A DNA stretch of 64,000 nucleotides. It comes from Globisporangium splendens. Its lineage: Eukaryota; Oomycota; Peronosporomycetes; Pythiales; Pythiaceae. Location of the stretch: assembly GCA_006386115.1 (NCBI GenBank), contig VFIW01000020.1:186001-250000 (forward strand), written 5' to 3'. Below, piece after piece: positions 20,655-31,409 of the stretch (the first letter of the stretch is position 1; each line of letters opens with the position of its first letter). Position numbers and translations under genes: made by a program. The notes beneath the pieces are model-generated. The model searched no databases. It was given only the letters and a program-made list of their open reading frames with translations, and was not told the DNA's origin.

Positions 20655-22196
20655 AGTATTGTACGGCGTCGCGTGTCACCTGCTGCCGATTTGCTCTTGT
20701 CTTTGCGTCGCTATCGAGGTTTTTGTAGCCAAAATGGCAATTTCGTTACTCGAAACAGCGGGTTGCACGAGACACGTTAAGCCAGAGTCGACTCGCTTGC
20801 GGCGCTTGCCTCTGTCGCCAGACACTCAGACGAGAGAGACACGCAATGTGCTGGAGACACGAAGTCCGATTATGGAAGGGAGCGGACGGCTTGAACTCGG
20901 ATTGTTTAACAGACCATTCCCCAAGTGAGTGGTGCGGATGCTGGAGGAGCTGCAGAGCAGAATGGCGAGTGAGCGGCATGCCATTTGGGCCATCGGGGAC
21001 TGCCATTCATTCGCTTGCCAGATAAACAGACTGTTGACGCATTGCGAGTCACACGTGGTTGGAATAGAGACACACCTGACTGGATCGATTTGTCCATGTG
21101 TCGCATATGCATCTATGTGATTGGTTGAAAGAGTAACGGACAACGGCGCTGATTGGTCGAGATGCTGTGACTCATCCGTACTTTACCCATTGTGGAAGTT
21201 CCCTCTTTTGTCACTTTGAGCACGAGATTCACGGAAGAGATAATCGAGGGTTATCTGCCTCGAGTTCGGATTCTCTGCTTTTGGTGTCTTTATGGAGAGG
21301 GACAATGTCTGTGTGGAAAGAAAGACACAAGACGAGCAACTATCGAGTGTTTTTAAACTGTGTTTCAAAGCGGTTTTCAAATATAACAAAAGGTTAATTT
21401 TGGGTTCGTTCATACGATCACATCGCACTCTTGGAGGTGCTTGCGCACACAAAGGACAACAACAAACACCGTACACACATATCATGACCGAGTCACTCAC
21501 ACGCACACGGTTCTCTCCCCACTTCTGGTCGCGCTCTCTTTGGCGTTCTCGTCGCTCATCTCTGCTGCTTTGTGCGGACGAGAAAAGAAGAGCTTCCTGC
21601 AGTTTTGTGGACGAGAAACATACTACTTACTGTTGATTGCAACAGGCATGTATAAAGCATTGGTAAATGAGCGAGCTCACTGCTGGGAGTGACTGTGAAT
21701 AAGTCTACTTGTCCACAGTCGGACATTTTGAGACCCATGCAAACAAACTTTCAGACAGACATGAGTGAGACACGACACGGACACGACTTCCTGTAATCGA
21801 GATTTGGACCCCAAAATCGACTTTCAGGCTTGCGAGCCACACTCAGTTGACTTGTTACGAAAAGCCCCCCAAAGTCTCGATTACCGAGTTGATACAAGAA
21901 AGCTCCAAGCTTGGCGATTACCAAAGGCTGTGCTTGATTTTGCAGCGCTTGGCATGAAGCCACTGTTAAACCAATGGAACACACACACGATCGGCTATAA
22001 CTGTTCTCGATTATTCCTTAGAAAACAGTGTCATTGCCATCTCGGCACACACACAGCAAAAACGCTTTGCAAGCCTCACATTACAGTGCTCGAATATTTG
22101 TATCTCGATTATGACCGAAACTACCGATTTGTATCAGCTATACACCCTTTTCTTTCATTTCACTCGGCTTCAGCTACTATTTAACGGCCAACACAT
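20655..22196. other. Intergenic, no gene recognised
   Basis: About 1.5 kb between two minus-strand genes. The open frames are short, overlap on both strands and have no recognisable motif. The left end holds the promoter of the M48 gene. I see no tRNA, transposon terminus or long repeat. Confidence 0.5.
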
Positions 22197-23105
22197 CTAA
22201 AGCACCGACGCCGCGACCACAGGATTCACGAGACGTCCGATGTTCTCAATGTCGACCTCAACGACATCGCCTGGCGCGAGGAACACGGCGGGTTTGCGCG
22301 TGAAGCCCACGCCTTCGGGCGTTCCCGTCAAGATGAGCGTGCCTTTTGGCAGCGTGATGTCCTGCGAGAGCTGGCTGATGAGCTCGGCCACCGAGAAGAT
22401 CATGTCCCCCGTGGACGAGTTTTGCATGCACTTGCCGTTTAGGTACGTCGCGATGCGCAGCTTCTGCGGGTCTGGGATCGCTTCCGGGGTTACGAGCACA
22501 GGACCGATCGGACAGAACGTATCAAACGTCTTCGCGCGCACCCACTGGTTGCCGCCTCTGGCGCCTTGCCACCGACGCGCCGAGATGTCGTTGGCGCAAG
22601 TGTAGCCACCCACGTACTTGAGCGCATCCTCCGCGCTGACGTTCTTGATGGTCTCCTTGAGCACGACGGCGAGTTCGCATTCATAGTCGACCTCTGGTGG
22701 GCTCGACGCGATGCGCGGGATCACCACAGGCTCGTTTGGATCCTGCAGCGTGTTCAAACCCTTGGAGAAGAGCACCGGGTGCTTTGGCTCGGGCATGTTG
22801 GTCTCCTGTGCGTGCTTGCGGTAGTTGAGGCCGATGCACAGAATCTGCGACGGTTCCACAGGCGCGAGCAGCTTCTTGATCATCGCGCGCTCGCCCGTGA
22901 ACTTGAGGCTGCCGAGCGGATCGTCGTTCTCGACGAGGCGCACAGAGTCGCTGGTGGCGGCTTCGCGCTGCCCACAGCGGATGAAGCCGCCGGCGTCGAT
23001 GAAGCGGACGACTGCAGTCGCCTTGGTGGCAGTGGAGGTGCTCATGGGGCTCGTGCGGGGGACGAAGCGGCGGAGCGACAGCAGAGACGAGCGGCGCAGC
23101 AGCAT
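22197..23105 (-). CDS. Fumarylacetoacetate hydrolase (FAH) family protein, probably mitochondrial
   Basis: Single exon, 302 aa. The C-terminal 200 residues are a standard FAH domain: ILCIGLNYRKHAQETN, then PPEVDYECELAVVL with the acidic metal ligands, YTCANDISARRWQ, GPVLVTPE, MIFSVAELISQLSQ and LILTGTPEGVGF. Close relatives include FAHD2-type proteins and FAHD1 acylpyruvase/oxaloacetate decarboxylase; the exact substrate cannot be read from sequence. The first 25 residues (MLLRRSSLLSLRRFVPRTSP) are Arg/Ser/Leu-rich without acids and look like a mitochondrial presequence. Confidence 0.88.
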   Translation of the reverse strand: MLLRRSSLLSLRRFVPRTSPMSTSTATKATAVVRFIDAGGFIRCGQREAATSDSVRLVENDDPLGSLKFTGERAMIKKLLAPVEPSQILCIGLNYRKHAQETNMPEPKHPVLFSKGLNTLQDPNEPVVIPRIASSPPEVDYECELAVVLKETIKNVSAEDALKYVGGYTCANDISARRWQGARGGNQWVRAKTFDTFCPIGPVLVTPEAIPDPQKLRIATYLNGKCMQNSSTGDMIFSVAELISQLSQDITLPKGTLILTGTPEGVGFTRKPAVFLAPGDVVEVDIENIGRLVNPVVAASVL

Positions 23106-24874
23106 TCACAGGATGCGCGTTGTTGGAAAATGAAAGTGCGAGTAGTGATGTGACCTCAAGTTCGCTTAAGTGCGCTAGCAAAGTACGTTTTTTTCGTTTG
23201 GCCAGGTCAGTAAAGTACGTTTTCTGCTGAAATGCTCAACACTGAGGCTATTGGGATTACGTCGTGTGAGCAACAAGGAGATCACAATGATCGAGCTACA
23301 CCCACATGCAAAGCAGCAACACGTAGGCGGCAAAATCGCTGGAGGTGGGAGATAATCGAGCAACGCAGTCAGCCTACACTGTACAGACCAGTTTAGAGCC
23401 TAGATGACTTCTTAGCTTGACGGCAAGTCGCGGATTCTAGAAAGAGAGTTGAAGAAGACAACGACACCTATGCCGCACTCGTTGGCGTCAGCGTGTCCTA
23501 GCGATGCCTGTCTCTGTTGTTACAGGTTACTTGATGCGCGTGCGGTTTTCACAGGTTGTCTGTCACAAATGCAAGATGCTTGGGGTTTCACTTTCCAACG
23601 TGTGGCATTTCGAGTTTGGACGTGTAGTGGCAAACCTGACAACAGTGTTTGCCGCAAAAGAAAACCTACAAGCAGCCAAGTTCGTCATGATCTGATTTAG
23701 CGATGGCCAGAAACCACAGCACCACACATCTATATGCAGCCGTTTAGTTAGCTGACAGCGATACTTTTAGTGCCAATGCTTGGTGTCTATACTCTCTCGT
23801 TGCCTGACCATCCGGCCATTTTTCGCTGTCGTGTCAGTCACGCTGTCGGAGTTGTTTCGAAGGTCGGCAATACTTGGCAGTCGCTTGTCACGTAGTTGCT
23901 TATATGGTCAAGCGAGGTGCTTCCGAGCAACCGGGATGCAGTGTGAAAACCTGTGTCTCGAGAGTTACTCATTGGCTCATCCGCGGCCGTATTTTGCGTA
24001 CCGAACACAGTTTGCCATGCCACTCACAAGATACATGTATTCAGCACAGCTGAAGCCACGTTCAATCGAGACGACGTGTCTTCTTTTACTGCAATCCTGA
24101 CAACTCTCAGCTCTCAAATTCGCACAGGATGAGGCGCACACTGCTCCCAGTCTGCTTACCTCATGCTTCTCTTGCGTTGTTGTGCCAAGGAAGGCAAGAG
24201 AAAGATCTGCAACCTTTCCTTGCCTGTTGTAACTTCTGTAGTGCGGAAACCAGCTGCTTTCAAGACCCATTTTGCATCGATGAAGTTGTCCTGCTGATTA
24301 CTGTTCGCGATCAAATGGACACTTGCATCGTGGTCCAGTTTACGGCCGCATCACTGTATGGAATGTTGTTGACATCATGTCCTGTCAATAGCACGAGCGG
24401 CAGCCAATCCTTTCACACCAACTGGTTGCTTCCTTTGGGAAATACCTCTAATGCTGCTCTCACATATCTGTTGAAGCTCAATAATCCAGAACCTCTTTGT
24501 GGACTCCATCCTACTTCGCTATTCGATTCCTCCTTCAGCAGCTTGTCTGCAAGCAGATATCAGACCTTATGAGGCTCGTCAGGCAGCAGCCGTTGAAGAG
24601 CAATACCCTGGAAACGAACGCACTCAAAATCATCTGGCTCGTGTCACGCGTATTGAAGGCAACAGCAGCGCTACCATGTGGGGTGGACGAAAAGCAAGCG
24701 TTGGGTGCCTAATCCCTCACTGCACCTTGCAATGCGTAACGCGATATACGTTATGGCAAACTCAAAGTCCATAGTCGTTGACTACGAACTACAGTACTTG
24801 AGTCATCCAGTCAGCCTTGTGCCTCCTGCTTGCTTGCTTTTATCGTCGACAAGGAAACGAACCCCGGTGCATTC
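23106..24874. other. Intergenic, no convincing gene
   Basis: About 1.77 kb. A short plus-strand frame near 24550-24680 reads ADIRPYEARQAAAVEEQYPG and continues about 40 residues with a protein-like composition, but it has no start context or homologue I recognise. It may be a gene remnant. Everything else looks non-coding. Confidence 0.4.
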
Positions 24875-24893
24875 GCTCATTCTCCAATTTGCC
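24875..24893 (+). promoter_or_regulatory. Oomycete Inr + FPR core promoter of protease copy A
   Basis: GCTCATTCTCCAATTTGCC is a near-perfect match to the oomycete initiator (TCATTC) joined to the flanking promoter region (CAATTTGC). It ends 54 bp before the ATG at 24948, a normal distance for a short 5' UTR. Confidence 0.8.
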
Positions 24894-24947
24894 TCCAACA
24901 ACACAAGACACCCAGCATATCCAGCAGAAAACCACTACACACTCAAG

Positions 24948-26564
24948 ATGAACCTGCTCACGATCGCCGCTGCCTTGGCCCTCGCGGCCGCGAAGGCGCA
25001 CGCACGCCCCATGCACGCGGCCATAGAGCCACACTACCACCGCTACCTGGAGGAGCGCGCCGACATGCAAGTCGAGTACGAGGCGTGGATGAACAAGTTC
25101 AAGGGCGACGCGAGCACGAACGGGTGGATCCCCGTGAGCGAAGCCCGAAGTGCCGACGAAGAACAGGAAGACCACTTGCAGCGCTTCTTCCTCACCAAGC
25201 AAAGGATCAAGGAGATGGAACTGGAGAACCCGGACGCGCAGTTCTCGACCGACTCGCCGTTCACGCTGCTCACGGACGAAGAGTTCAACGCGTACGTCGG
25301 CAACGCCTACCGCAAGGCGGAGCAAGAAGCGACTCGCCGTCTTCGTAGCTCACACTCATACACGGACTACGACCACCGAGGCAACTGGGACCAGGCACGC
25401 AGCACCGACAGCACGGAGACCACCACCGCGCCAGCGACTTCGAACCACAAGTCGAACAGAAAGAGCAACGGATGGAGCTACTCGTACAGTTGGACGACGG
25501 ACGGAAACGGCAACAGGAAGGCGAAGGACTTCCAGTGGTCTGGTAGCCTACCATCAAACTGGGGAGACTGGATGAGCTGGTGGAACAAATGGAAGAGCGG
25601 GGGCAGCAACAATGGCAACAACAACCAGCCATCGGGTGGCTCGAGCAACTACGAACCTCCTGCAACGGTCGCTCCATACAACCCTGCGACTTCGGCTCCA
25701 GAGACTGCGGCGCCTGAGACGTCAGCTCCAGAGACTGCAGCTCCAGAGACTGCGGCGCCTGAGACGGCAGCTCCAGAGACGGCAGCTCCATCCGACGGAG
25801 GCAACAATCTGCCCGTTGCCCCAGAGTATCCAGCTGAGACGGAAGCCCCAGCGGCCACTCCTTCTCCTCTGACAATGGCTCCACAGACTGATGCTCCTGC
25901 TTCCTCGAAAGATACTACCGGCTATGACTTTGACACCGCCACGGATGCTCCAGTCGCTGCTGAGGCGTCCACTCAAGGATCTTCCGGCTACATTGACTGG
26001 ACGACGAGTCCATGCATGTCTCCAATCCAGAACCAAGGTCAGTGTGGTTCTTGCTGGGCATTTGCCAGTATCGCAGCCGTAGAATCCGCTCAATGTATCG
26101 CCGGCGGTCAAAAATCGCAGCCAAAGTACTCGGAACAGCAACTCGCTAGTTGCGATACCAAGAACTTTGGATGCAATGGCGGCGCTCCGACGTACGCGTT
26201 CCAGTACATCCAACAGAACGGTCTGTGCACGGAGCAAGCGTACCCATACACTTTGAGCAACGGCGGCAGCGCGCAGTGCAATGCCAACTGCCAGAAGACT
26301 GATCCTGGTGTGAAGGGTTCTACCCGAGTCACGGGTGAAGACGGTCTCTTGAGTGCCTTGGCTCAGCACCCTGTCGTCGTTGCGGTCGCTGCTGGTAACA
26401 ACGCGTGGAAACAATACCAGGGCGGAATCCTCTCTGCGTGTGACACGAGCCAAGTGGATCACGCCGTCGTCGTCGTCGGCTACGATGCGGACACGATCAA
26501 GATCCGCAACTCGTGGGGCGAACGCTGGGGCGAGAAGGGATACATCCGCTTGCGTCGCGGCATT
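24948..26564 (+). repeat. Arm 1 of a 1617-bp near-identical inverted repeat
   Basis: This segment matches the reverse complement of 29243-30859 over the same 1617 bases with no gaps. The one difference I located is A versus G in a repeat codon (GAG/Glu here, GGG/Gly in the other arm, near 25768). Proteins read in the other frames of the two arms are also identical, so synonymous changes are essentially absent. Similarity drops abruptly at the ATG and after the CATT at 26561-26564. Confidence 0.93.
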
Positions 26565-26648
26565 GCTGGCGACGGCGCGTGCATTGTGCTCTCGGATATC
26601 TCGTACCCAGAGATGGAGCAGATGCACGCACAGCAAGAGAGAGTTTGA
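24948..26648 (+). CDS. Secreted papain-like (C1A) cysteine protease, copy A
   Basis: 566 aa, single exon. Signal peptide MNLLTIAAALALAAAKAHA. The pro-region (HYHRYLEERADMQVEYEAWM to TLLTDEEFNAYVGNAYR) resembles an I29-type inhibitory domain. A Ser/Gly/Asn-rich linker and a Pro/Glu/Thr/Ala repeat tract (about residues 245-285) separate it from the catalytic domain. The catalytic residues are all present: Cys in QNQGQCGSCWAF (about 369), His in VDHAVVVVGYD (about 504) and Asn in IRNSWGERWGEKGY (about 520). The enzyme should be active once the pro-region is removed, and is probably extracellular. From residue 540 the tail (GDGACIVLSDISYPEMEQMH) differs from the other two copies, which end SHPTM or SHPTF. 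The whole gene before that point is nearly identical to copy B. Confidence 0.93.
   Translation: MNLLTIAAALALAAAKAHARPMHAAIEPHYHRYLEERADMQVEYEAWMNKFKGDASTNGWIPVSEARSADEEQEDHLQRFFLTKQRIKEMELENPDAQFSTDSPFTLLTDEEFNAYVGNAYRKAEQEATRRLRSSHSYTDYDHRGNWDQARSTDSTETTTAPATSNHKSNRKSNGWSYSYSWTTDGNGNRKAKDFQWSGSLPSNWGDWMSWWNKWKSGGSNNGNNNQPSGGSSNYEPPATVAPYNPATSAPETAAPETSAPETAAPETAAPETAAPETAAPSDGGNNLPVAPEYPAETEAPAATPSPLTMAPQTDAPASSKDTTGYDFDTATDAPVAAEASTQGSSGYIDWTTSPCMSPIQNQGQCGSCWAFASIAAVESAQCIAGGQKSQPKYSEQQLASCDTKNFGCNGGAPTYAFQYIQQNGLCTEQAYPYTLSNGGSAQCNANCQKTDPGVKGSTRVTGEDGLLSALAQHPVVVAVAAGNNAWKQYQGGILSACDTSQVDHAVVVVGYDADTIKIRNSWGERWGEKGYIRLRRGIAGDGACIVLSDISYPEMEQMHAQQERV
25684..25796 (+). repeat. Coding minisatellite: (S/A)APET repeats
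   Basis: About eight tandem copies of a 15-nt unit, encoding variants of SAPET or AAPET, form a Thr/Pro-rich stalk between pro-region and catalytic domain. Such tracts are often O-glycosylated and vary in length. The matching tract is at 30011-30123 in copy B, with the same number of units. Confidence 0.75.
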
Positions 26649-26931
26649 TTTGAAGGACTTGCACGTTGCAAGAAGGATGCGTAAATCAATGCGCTGAGGT
26701 GCGGAGGTTCTGATACACAGATTGGGAGCATTGCAGTTCGTATTTTGTATCAGGTTCAATAGCTTTACCAGTTTTCGCAACAAAAAAAAGGTGCAATGCC
26801 ACTCGTTGAAATATGAAAGCCAGCTTCTGTCTTCCACGTGTGGTGTTTCGGTGGGTTCACATGTGGAAATGCCGCCCTCTGTTTACGATACCGACTGTAC
26901 CTGAGGTGCCGTAATCTCTTTGTCAGCGGCG

Positions 26932-27162
26932 ATGAATGATCCCACAGAACGCGCGTCTGTGTTTATGCAGTTGGCCGATCTTCTCGCTAACATGGCAATG
27001 AACTCCAAGAGTGCGAAGATACTCACCGACAAATCGCGGGGGAATGATCAAGTTCTTGTGTCCCAAGTCGCAGCTCTACTCGACAATGATATCGGTGCCA
27101 CACCGTCAAAACTTAGAAACACCTCACTCTCAACAGTGTTAATGAGACTCAGGAATTCTTAA
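26932..27162 (+). CDS. Small hypothetical protein
   Basis: ATG at 26932 opens a 76-aa frame (MNDPTERASVFMQLADLLANMAMN, ending LSTVLMRLRNS). It is rich in Leu, Ala, Asn and Lys and could form helices. No family is recognised. It lies 283 bp after protease copy A and 326 bp before the damaged carboxypeptidase. Its balanced composition makes it more gene-like than other short frames nearby, but it may be the end of a lost gene. Confidence 0.3.
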   Translation: MNDPTERASVFMQLADLLANMAMNSKSAKILTDKSRGNDQVLVSQVAALLDNDIGATPSKLRNTSLSTVLMRLRNS

Positions 27163-27488
27163 ACTGTATGCAGATCATAAGTTAAATAGAATTACCTTCT
27201 CTCTCTCTCTCTGTTTATGCAGTGCCACAGGATCTTTTAGGCAGGAGACAGCAGCAAAACGAGGCAGTTGGAACCACACACTGCATGACGCAGACACTGG
27301 CACAAGGCCAAAGCTGCATCTGGTCAACACACATTCGCCAACAGGAATGCTCGTTGGCACAAGCACTCGATTGATGGCCACACGTTTTTTTAACATGTGC
27401 AACACAGGAGAATACCTTCTGTGTCAGTATTGAATTCGCAGCCAAGTTCTCAAGTCGTCTCAGAGGCGAAGCGAGTGCTATAAACCTG

Positions 27489-28969
27489 ATGGCAGCGACT
27501 GAGCGTACGTCGCTCCGCCACGAGCTGCAAGCTGCCGACGCTGCACGCAGACAGCTTCACAAGCGCGTAGCCATCATCACAGGCATCCTCGCGTCTCTCG
27601 CTTTCATCGGTGGGTGGTGGGCGATCTCCAGCTCCAGCTCGCATCACGTACCACCCGCAAGTCAAGCGCCTGCTGTTGGCAATACTCCTGGTGTCGTCCC
27701 TGGCAATATCACGTTCTGCAACGACACGAAGAATGACGCTGGGTACATCAAGCTCCCGAACAAGAAGGACGACCACTACTTCTACTGGTTCTTCGAGTCC
27801 CGAAATGACCCCGGCGCCGATCCACTGGTGCTGTGGTTAACAGGCGGAGCTGGGTGCTCCAGTCTCATGGCATTGTCCACTGAGAATGGTCCTTGCCAGG
27901 TACTCCCGAACTTCACGACGATGATCAACCCGTACTCGTGGACGGAGAATGCCAATGTGATCTGGCTGGATCAGCCGTCAGATACCGGGTTCTCGTACGC
28001 GTCGGACGAAGACCTGGATCGGAACGAAGACGACGTACAGGAAAACATCTACTGGTTCCTGCAGGGTTTCTTGGACACCCATCTAGAGTTTATTGGTCGC
28101 GCGCTGTTCCTTACGGGAGAAAGCTACGTGGGTCACTACATCCCTGCTGCAGCACATTACATTTGGCAACAAAACCAACACGCAGTAGCTCCTCTTTTGA
28201 ACCTGCAAGGTATCGCAATTGGGAACGAACTCGTGAACCCGGTGATTCAAATTGAGCATGTCCTGGATATGGCGGACAACGCATACAATGTCACCTTGTT
28301 CAACGCAGACAACCTCGCGGCCGCTGAAGCTGCGCTTCCAAAGTGCGTGGAATTGCTCGAAGAGTGTCAGGTCGACACCGACGTGTGTCCTGAAGCGAGT
28401 GTGTTTTACGATGACAACATCGTCAGCCAAATCACCAAGACCAACCGCAACCAGCACGACATTCGCATGGAGTGTCACAAAGCGGACGTGAACAAGTGCT
28501 ACGACCTGAGTCACGTCGCAAGGTACCTCAGTTCGGCACCTGTGCTCTTGTATTTGGATGTTTCGGAGAAGCAAACGTGGGAGGAATGCAGCCCCAAGGT
28601 TGCGCGGGGTTTCGTGAACACGGGAGACGTCATGCGCAATTTCGACGCATACGTAGCGGACTTGCTCGATTTCTCCAACGTGCGTGTATTGATCTACGCC
28701 GGTGATGCTGATCTGGTGTGTAACTGGTACGGCACCCAAGCGTGGACCACGGAACTCGACTGGCAACACAAGCAGGAATTCAATGCCGTTCAGGAACACG
28801 CGCTCGTTGTTGGAAATGCCGACAAGACCATCAATACCGGAAGTGTGCGCACTTTTGAGAATCAGTTCACGTTCATCCGCGTCTCCAACTCGGGCACATG
28901 GTGCCACGGGACCAACCTGCGGTGGCCCTGGACATGATCAACCGCTTCTTCCGCAACGAAGTGTTCTAA
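27489..28969 (+). pseudogene. Serine carboxypeptidase (S10) copy 1, frameshifted
   Basis: This copy is closest to the gene at 60414-62045: both open MA(A/T)TERT.LR.ELQAAD and have the membrane anchor ILASLAFIGGWWAI. The frame is intact to about 28895, where a missing C in GGGCACATGG (paralogues have GGCCACATGG) shifts the frame. The expected GHMVP, which carries the catalytic His, becomes GTWCHG and the frame ends at 28937. The ancestral stop would be at 28967-28969. Two other active-site positions also differ: the oxyanion motif is GGAGCSS instead of GGPGCSS, and the nucleophile motif is GESYVGHY instead of GESY(A/G)GHY. The catalytic Asp region (YAGDADLVCNWYG) is intact. This is either a decaying gene or, less likely given the other changes, a single-base assembly error. 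Confidence 0.8.
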
Positions 28970-29188
28970 GGAGAAGGAGAGAGAGAGTCAAGTCACGGTC
29001 TATGCAAAGTCAATGAGAAATGAGTTGGAGGAATCACCGATGCCATTGAAAGCAAGCCTCTCATTAGAGTACATTGTAGGTTCATTGACTGTTTTTTTGT
29101 CTAGAAAGGAAATGTACAGCCTCAAAAACGAATACACAAGTTTGTTTCACGTCACTCGTTTCACACTCACAAAAAAAACTATTCTCCC

Positions 29189-30859
29189 TTACATCGTCGG
29201 GTGGGACATATCCGTGAACAAGCCGCATGTGCCGACGCCAGGAATGCCGCGACGCAAGCGGATGTATCCCTTCTCGCCCCAGCGTTCGCCCCACGAGTTG
29301 CGGATCTTGATCGTGTCCGCATCGTAGCCGACGACGACGACGGCGTGATCCACTTGGCTCGTGTCACACGCAGAGAGGATTCCGCCCTGGTATTGTTTCC
29401 ACGCGTTGTTACCAGCAGCGACCGCAACGACGACAGGGTGCTGAGCCAAGGCACTCAAGAGACCGTCTTCACCCGTGACTCGGGTAGAACCCTTCACACC
29501 AGGATCAGTCTTCTGGCAGTTGGCATTGCACTGCGCGCTGCCGCCGTTGCTCAAAGTGTATGGGTACGCTTGCTCCGTGCACAGACCGTTCTGTTGGATG
29601 TACTGGAACGCGTACGTCGGAGCGCCGCCATTGCATCCAAAGTTCTTGGTATCGCAACTAGCGAGTTGCTGTTCCGAGTACTTTGGCTGCGATTTTTGAC
29701 CGCCGGCGATACATTGAGCGGATTCTACGGCTGCGATACTGGCAAATGCCCAGCAAGAACCACACTGACCTTGGTTCTGGATTGGAGACATGCATGGACT
29801 CGTCGTCCAGTCAATGTAGCCGGAAGATCCTTGAGTGGACGCCTCAGCAGCGACTGGAGCATCCGTGGCGGTGTCAAAGTCATAGCCGGTAGTATCTTTC
29901 GAGGAAGCAGGAGCATCAGTCTGTGGAGCCATTGTCAGAGGAGAAGGAGTGGCCGCTGGGGCTTCCGTCTCAGCTGGATACTCTGGGGCAACGGGCAGAT
30001 TGTTGCCTCCGTCGGATGGAGCTGCCGTCTCTGGAGCTGCCGTCCCAGGCGCCGCAGTCTCTGGAGCTGCAGTCTCTGGAGCTGACGTCTCAGGCGCCGC
30101 AGTCTCTGGAGCCGAAGTCGCAGGGTTGTATGGAGCGACCGTTGCAGGAGGTTCGTAGTTGCTCGAGCCACCCGATGGCTGGTTGTTGTTGCCATTGTTG
30201 CTGCCCCCGCTCTTCCATTTGTTCCACCAGCTCATCCAGTCTCCCCAGTTTGATGGTAGGCTACCAGACCACTGGAAGTCCTTCGCCTTCCTGTTGCCGT
30301 TTCCGTCCGTCGTCCAACTGTACGAGTAGCTCCATCCGTTGCTCTTTCTGTTCGACTTGTGGTTCGAAGTCGCTGGCGCGGTGGTGGTCTCCGTGCTGTC
30401 GGTGCTGCGTGCCTGGTCCCAGTTGCCTCGGTGGTCGTAGTCCGTGTATGAGTGTGAGCTACGAAGACGGCGAGTCGCTTCTTGCTCCGCCTTGCGGTAG
30501 GCGTTGCCGACGTACGCGTTGAACTCTTCGTCCGTGAGCAGCGTGAACGGCGAGTCGGTCGAGAACTGCGCGTCCGGGTTCTCCAGTTCCATCTCCTTGA
30601 TCCTTTGCTTGGTGAGGAAGAAGCGCTGCAAGTGGTCTTCCTGTTCTTCGTCGGCACTTCGGGCTTCGCTCACGGGGATCCACCCGTTCGTGCTCGCGTC
30701 GCCCTTGAACTTGTTCATCCACGCCTCGTACTCGACTTGCATGTCGGCGCGCTCCTCCAGGTAGCGGTGGTAGTGTGGCTCTATGGCCGCGTGCATGGGG
30801 CGTGCGTGCGCCTTCGCGGCCGCGAGGGCCAAGGCAGCGGCGATCGTGAGCAGGTTCAT
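29189..30859 (-). CDS. Secreted papain-like (C1A) cysteine protease, copy B
   Basis: 556 aa, single exon, facing copy A. The first 539 codons are the same as in copy A apart from one Glu-to-Gly change in the stalk repeats. Signal peptide, pro-region, stalk and the Cys/His/Asn active site are therefore the same. The C-terminus after LRRGI reads PGVGTCGLFTDMSHPTM, close to the tail of copy C (GTGTCSMYTDMSHPTF). It therefore keeps what is probably the ancestral ending. Its promoter and UTRs are unlike those of copy A. Confidence 0.93.
   Translation of the reverse strand: MNLLTIAAALALAAAKAHARPMHAAIEPHYHRYLEERADMQVEYEAWMNKFKGDASTNGWIPVSEARSADEEQEDHLQRFFLTKQRIKEMELENPDAQFSTDSPFTLLTDEEFNAYVGNAYRKAEQEATRRLRSSHSYTDYDHRGNWDQARSTDSTETTTAPATSNHKSNRKSNGWSYSYSWTTDGNGNRKAKDFQWSGSLPSNWGDWMSWWNKWKSGGSNNGNNNQPSGGSSNYEPPATVAPYNPATSAPETAAPETSAPETAAPETAAPGTAAPETAAPSDGGNNLPVAPEYPAETEAPAATPSPLTMAPQTDAPASSKDTTGYDFDTATDAPVAAEASTQGSSGYIDWTTSPCMSPIQNQGQCGSCWAFASIAAVESAQCIAGGQKSQPKYSEQQLASCDTKNFGCNGGAPTYAFQYIQQNGLCTEQAYPYTLSNGGSAQCNANCQKTDPGVKGSTRVTGEDGLLSALAQHPVVVAVAAGNNAWKQYQGGILSACDTSQVDHAVVVVGYDADTIKIRNSWGERWGEKGYIRLRRGIPGVGTCGLFTDMSHPTM
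29243..30859 (-). repeat. Arm 2 of the 1617-bp near-identical inverted repeat
   Basis: Reverse complement of 24948-26564. The arms are separated by 2678 bp that contain the small hypothetical gene and the damaged carboxypeptidase. Confidence 0.93.
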
Positions 30860-30895
30860 CCTTTAAGTCCGCTTATGAGAGTCTGTGATGTCGGA

Positions 30896-30914
30896 GGCAA
30901 ATCGGCGAATGAAG
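30896..30914 (-). promoter_or_regulatory. Oomycete Inr + FPR core promoter of protease copy B
   Basis: On the minus strand the sequence is CTTCATTCGCCGATTTGCC, 37 bp before the ATG at 30859. It has the same two-part structure as the promoters of copies A and C, but the flanking bases do not align with those of copy A. Confidence 0.7.
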
Positions 30915-31409
30915 TGAAGAAGCGAGCCAGCGTTCTCCTTTACACGGACCATTGGGCTGACTGACTCCCACAGCTTTAATAGAATTTGAACAGCGCTTCT
31001 CCGTCGTTCTGCTATTCGGTATGGAAGCGCGCGGCCTTTACATTGGGGGCACGAGACATACAGGCGCCTCGACAGACACTTTTCGAGTGCGTTCTTCCCG
31101 AGCCGATTGTCAACAAAAACCTGACCAGATGGCGAGTCACGAGGCAACTACGCCTTCCATATCAACTTGCACATTAGATAGCATTCAGCAACATTACTAG
31201 AAAGGACATTTCTGAATACCAAATCTCGTATTGCACTTTATCAGGAGAGGTTTACTGTTCAGAAAGAAGGTGATAAAGGTGCCACCTATCATAAAGCAGA
31301 TTCCAGTTGGCCGATGCGGCAGAAACAGCTGGGGAGTGGCGGCGCATATTCGGTTCCAAGTGGGAACCCAATTGGTTGAATTGCGCGAATAATATGAGAG
31401 AAAATACGA

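Noticed and set aside
24129..24774. Open frames upstream of protease copy A
   Set aside because: Short and overlapping, no recognised domain; kept only as a possible remnant in the intergenic entry.
25285..30522. Long open frames antisense to the protease genes (up to 371 aa)
   Set aside because: They are shadows of GC-rich coding sequence; the protease frame has a signal peptide and complete active site.
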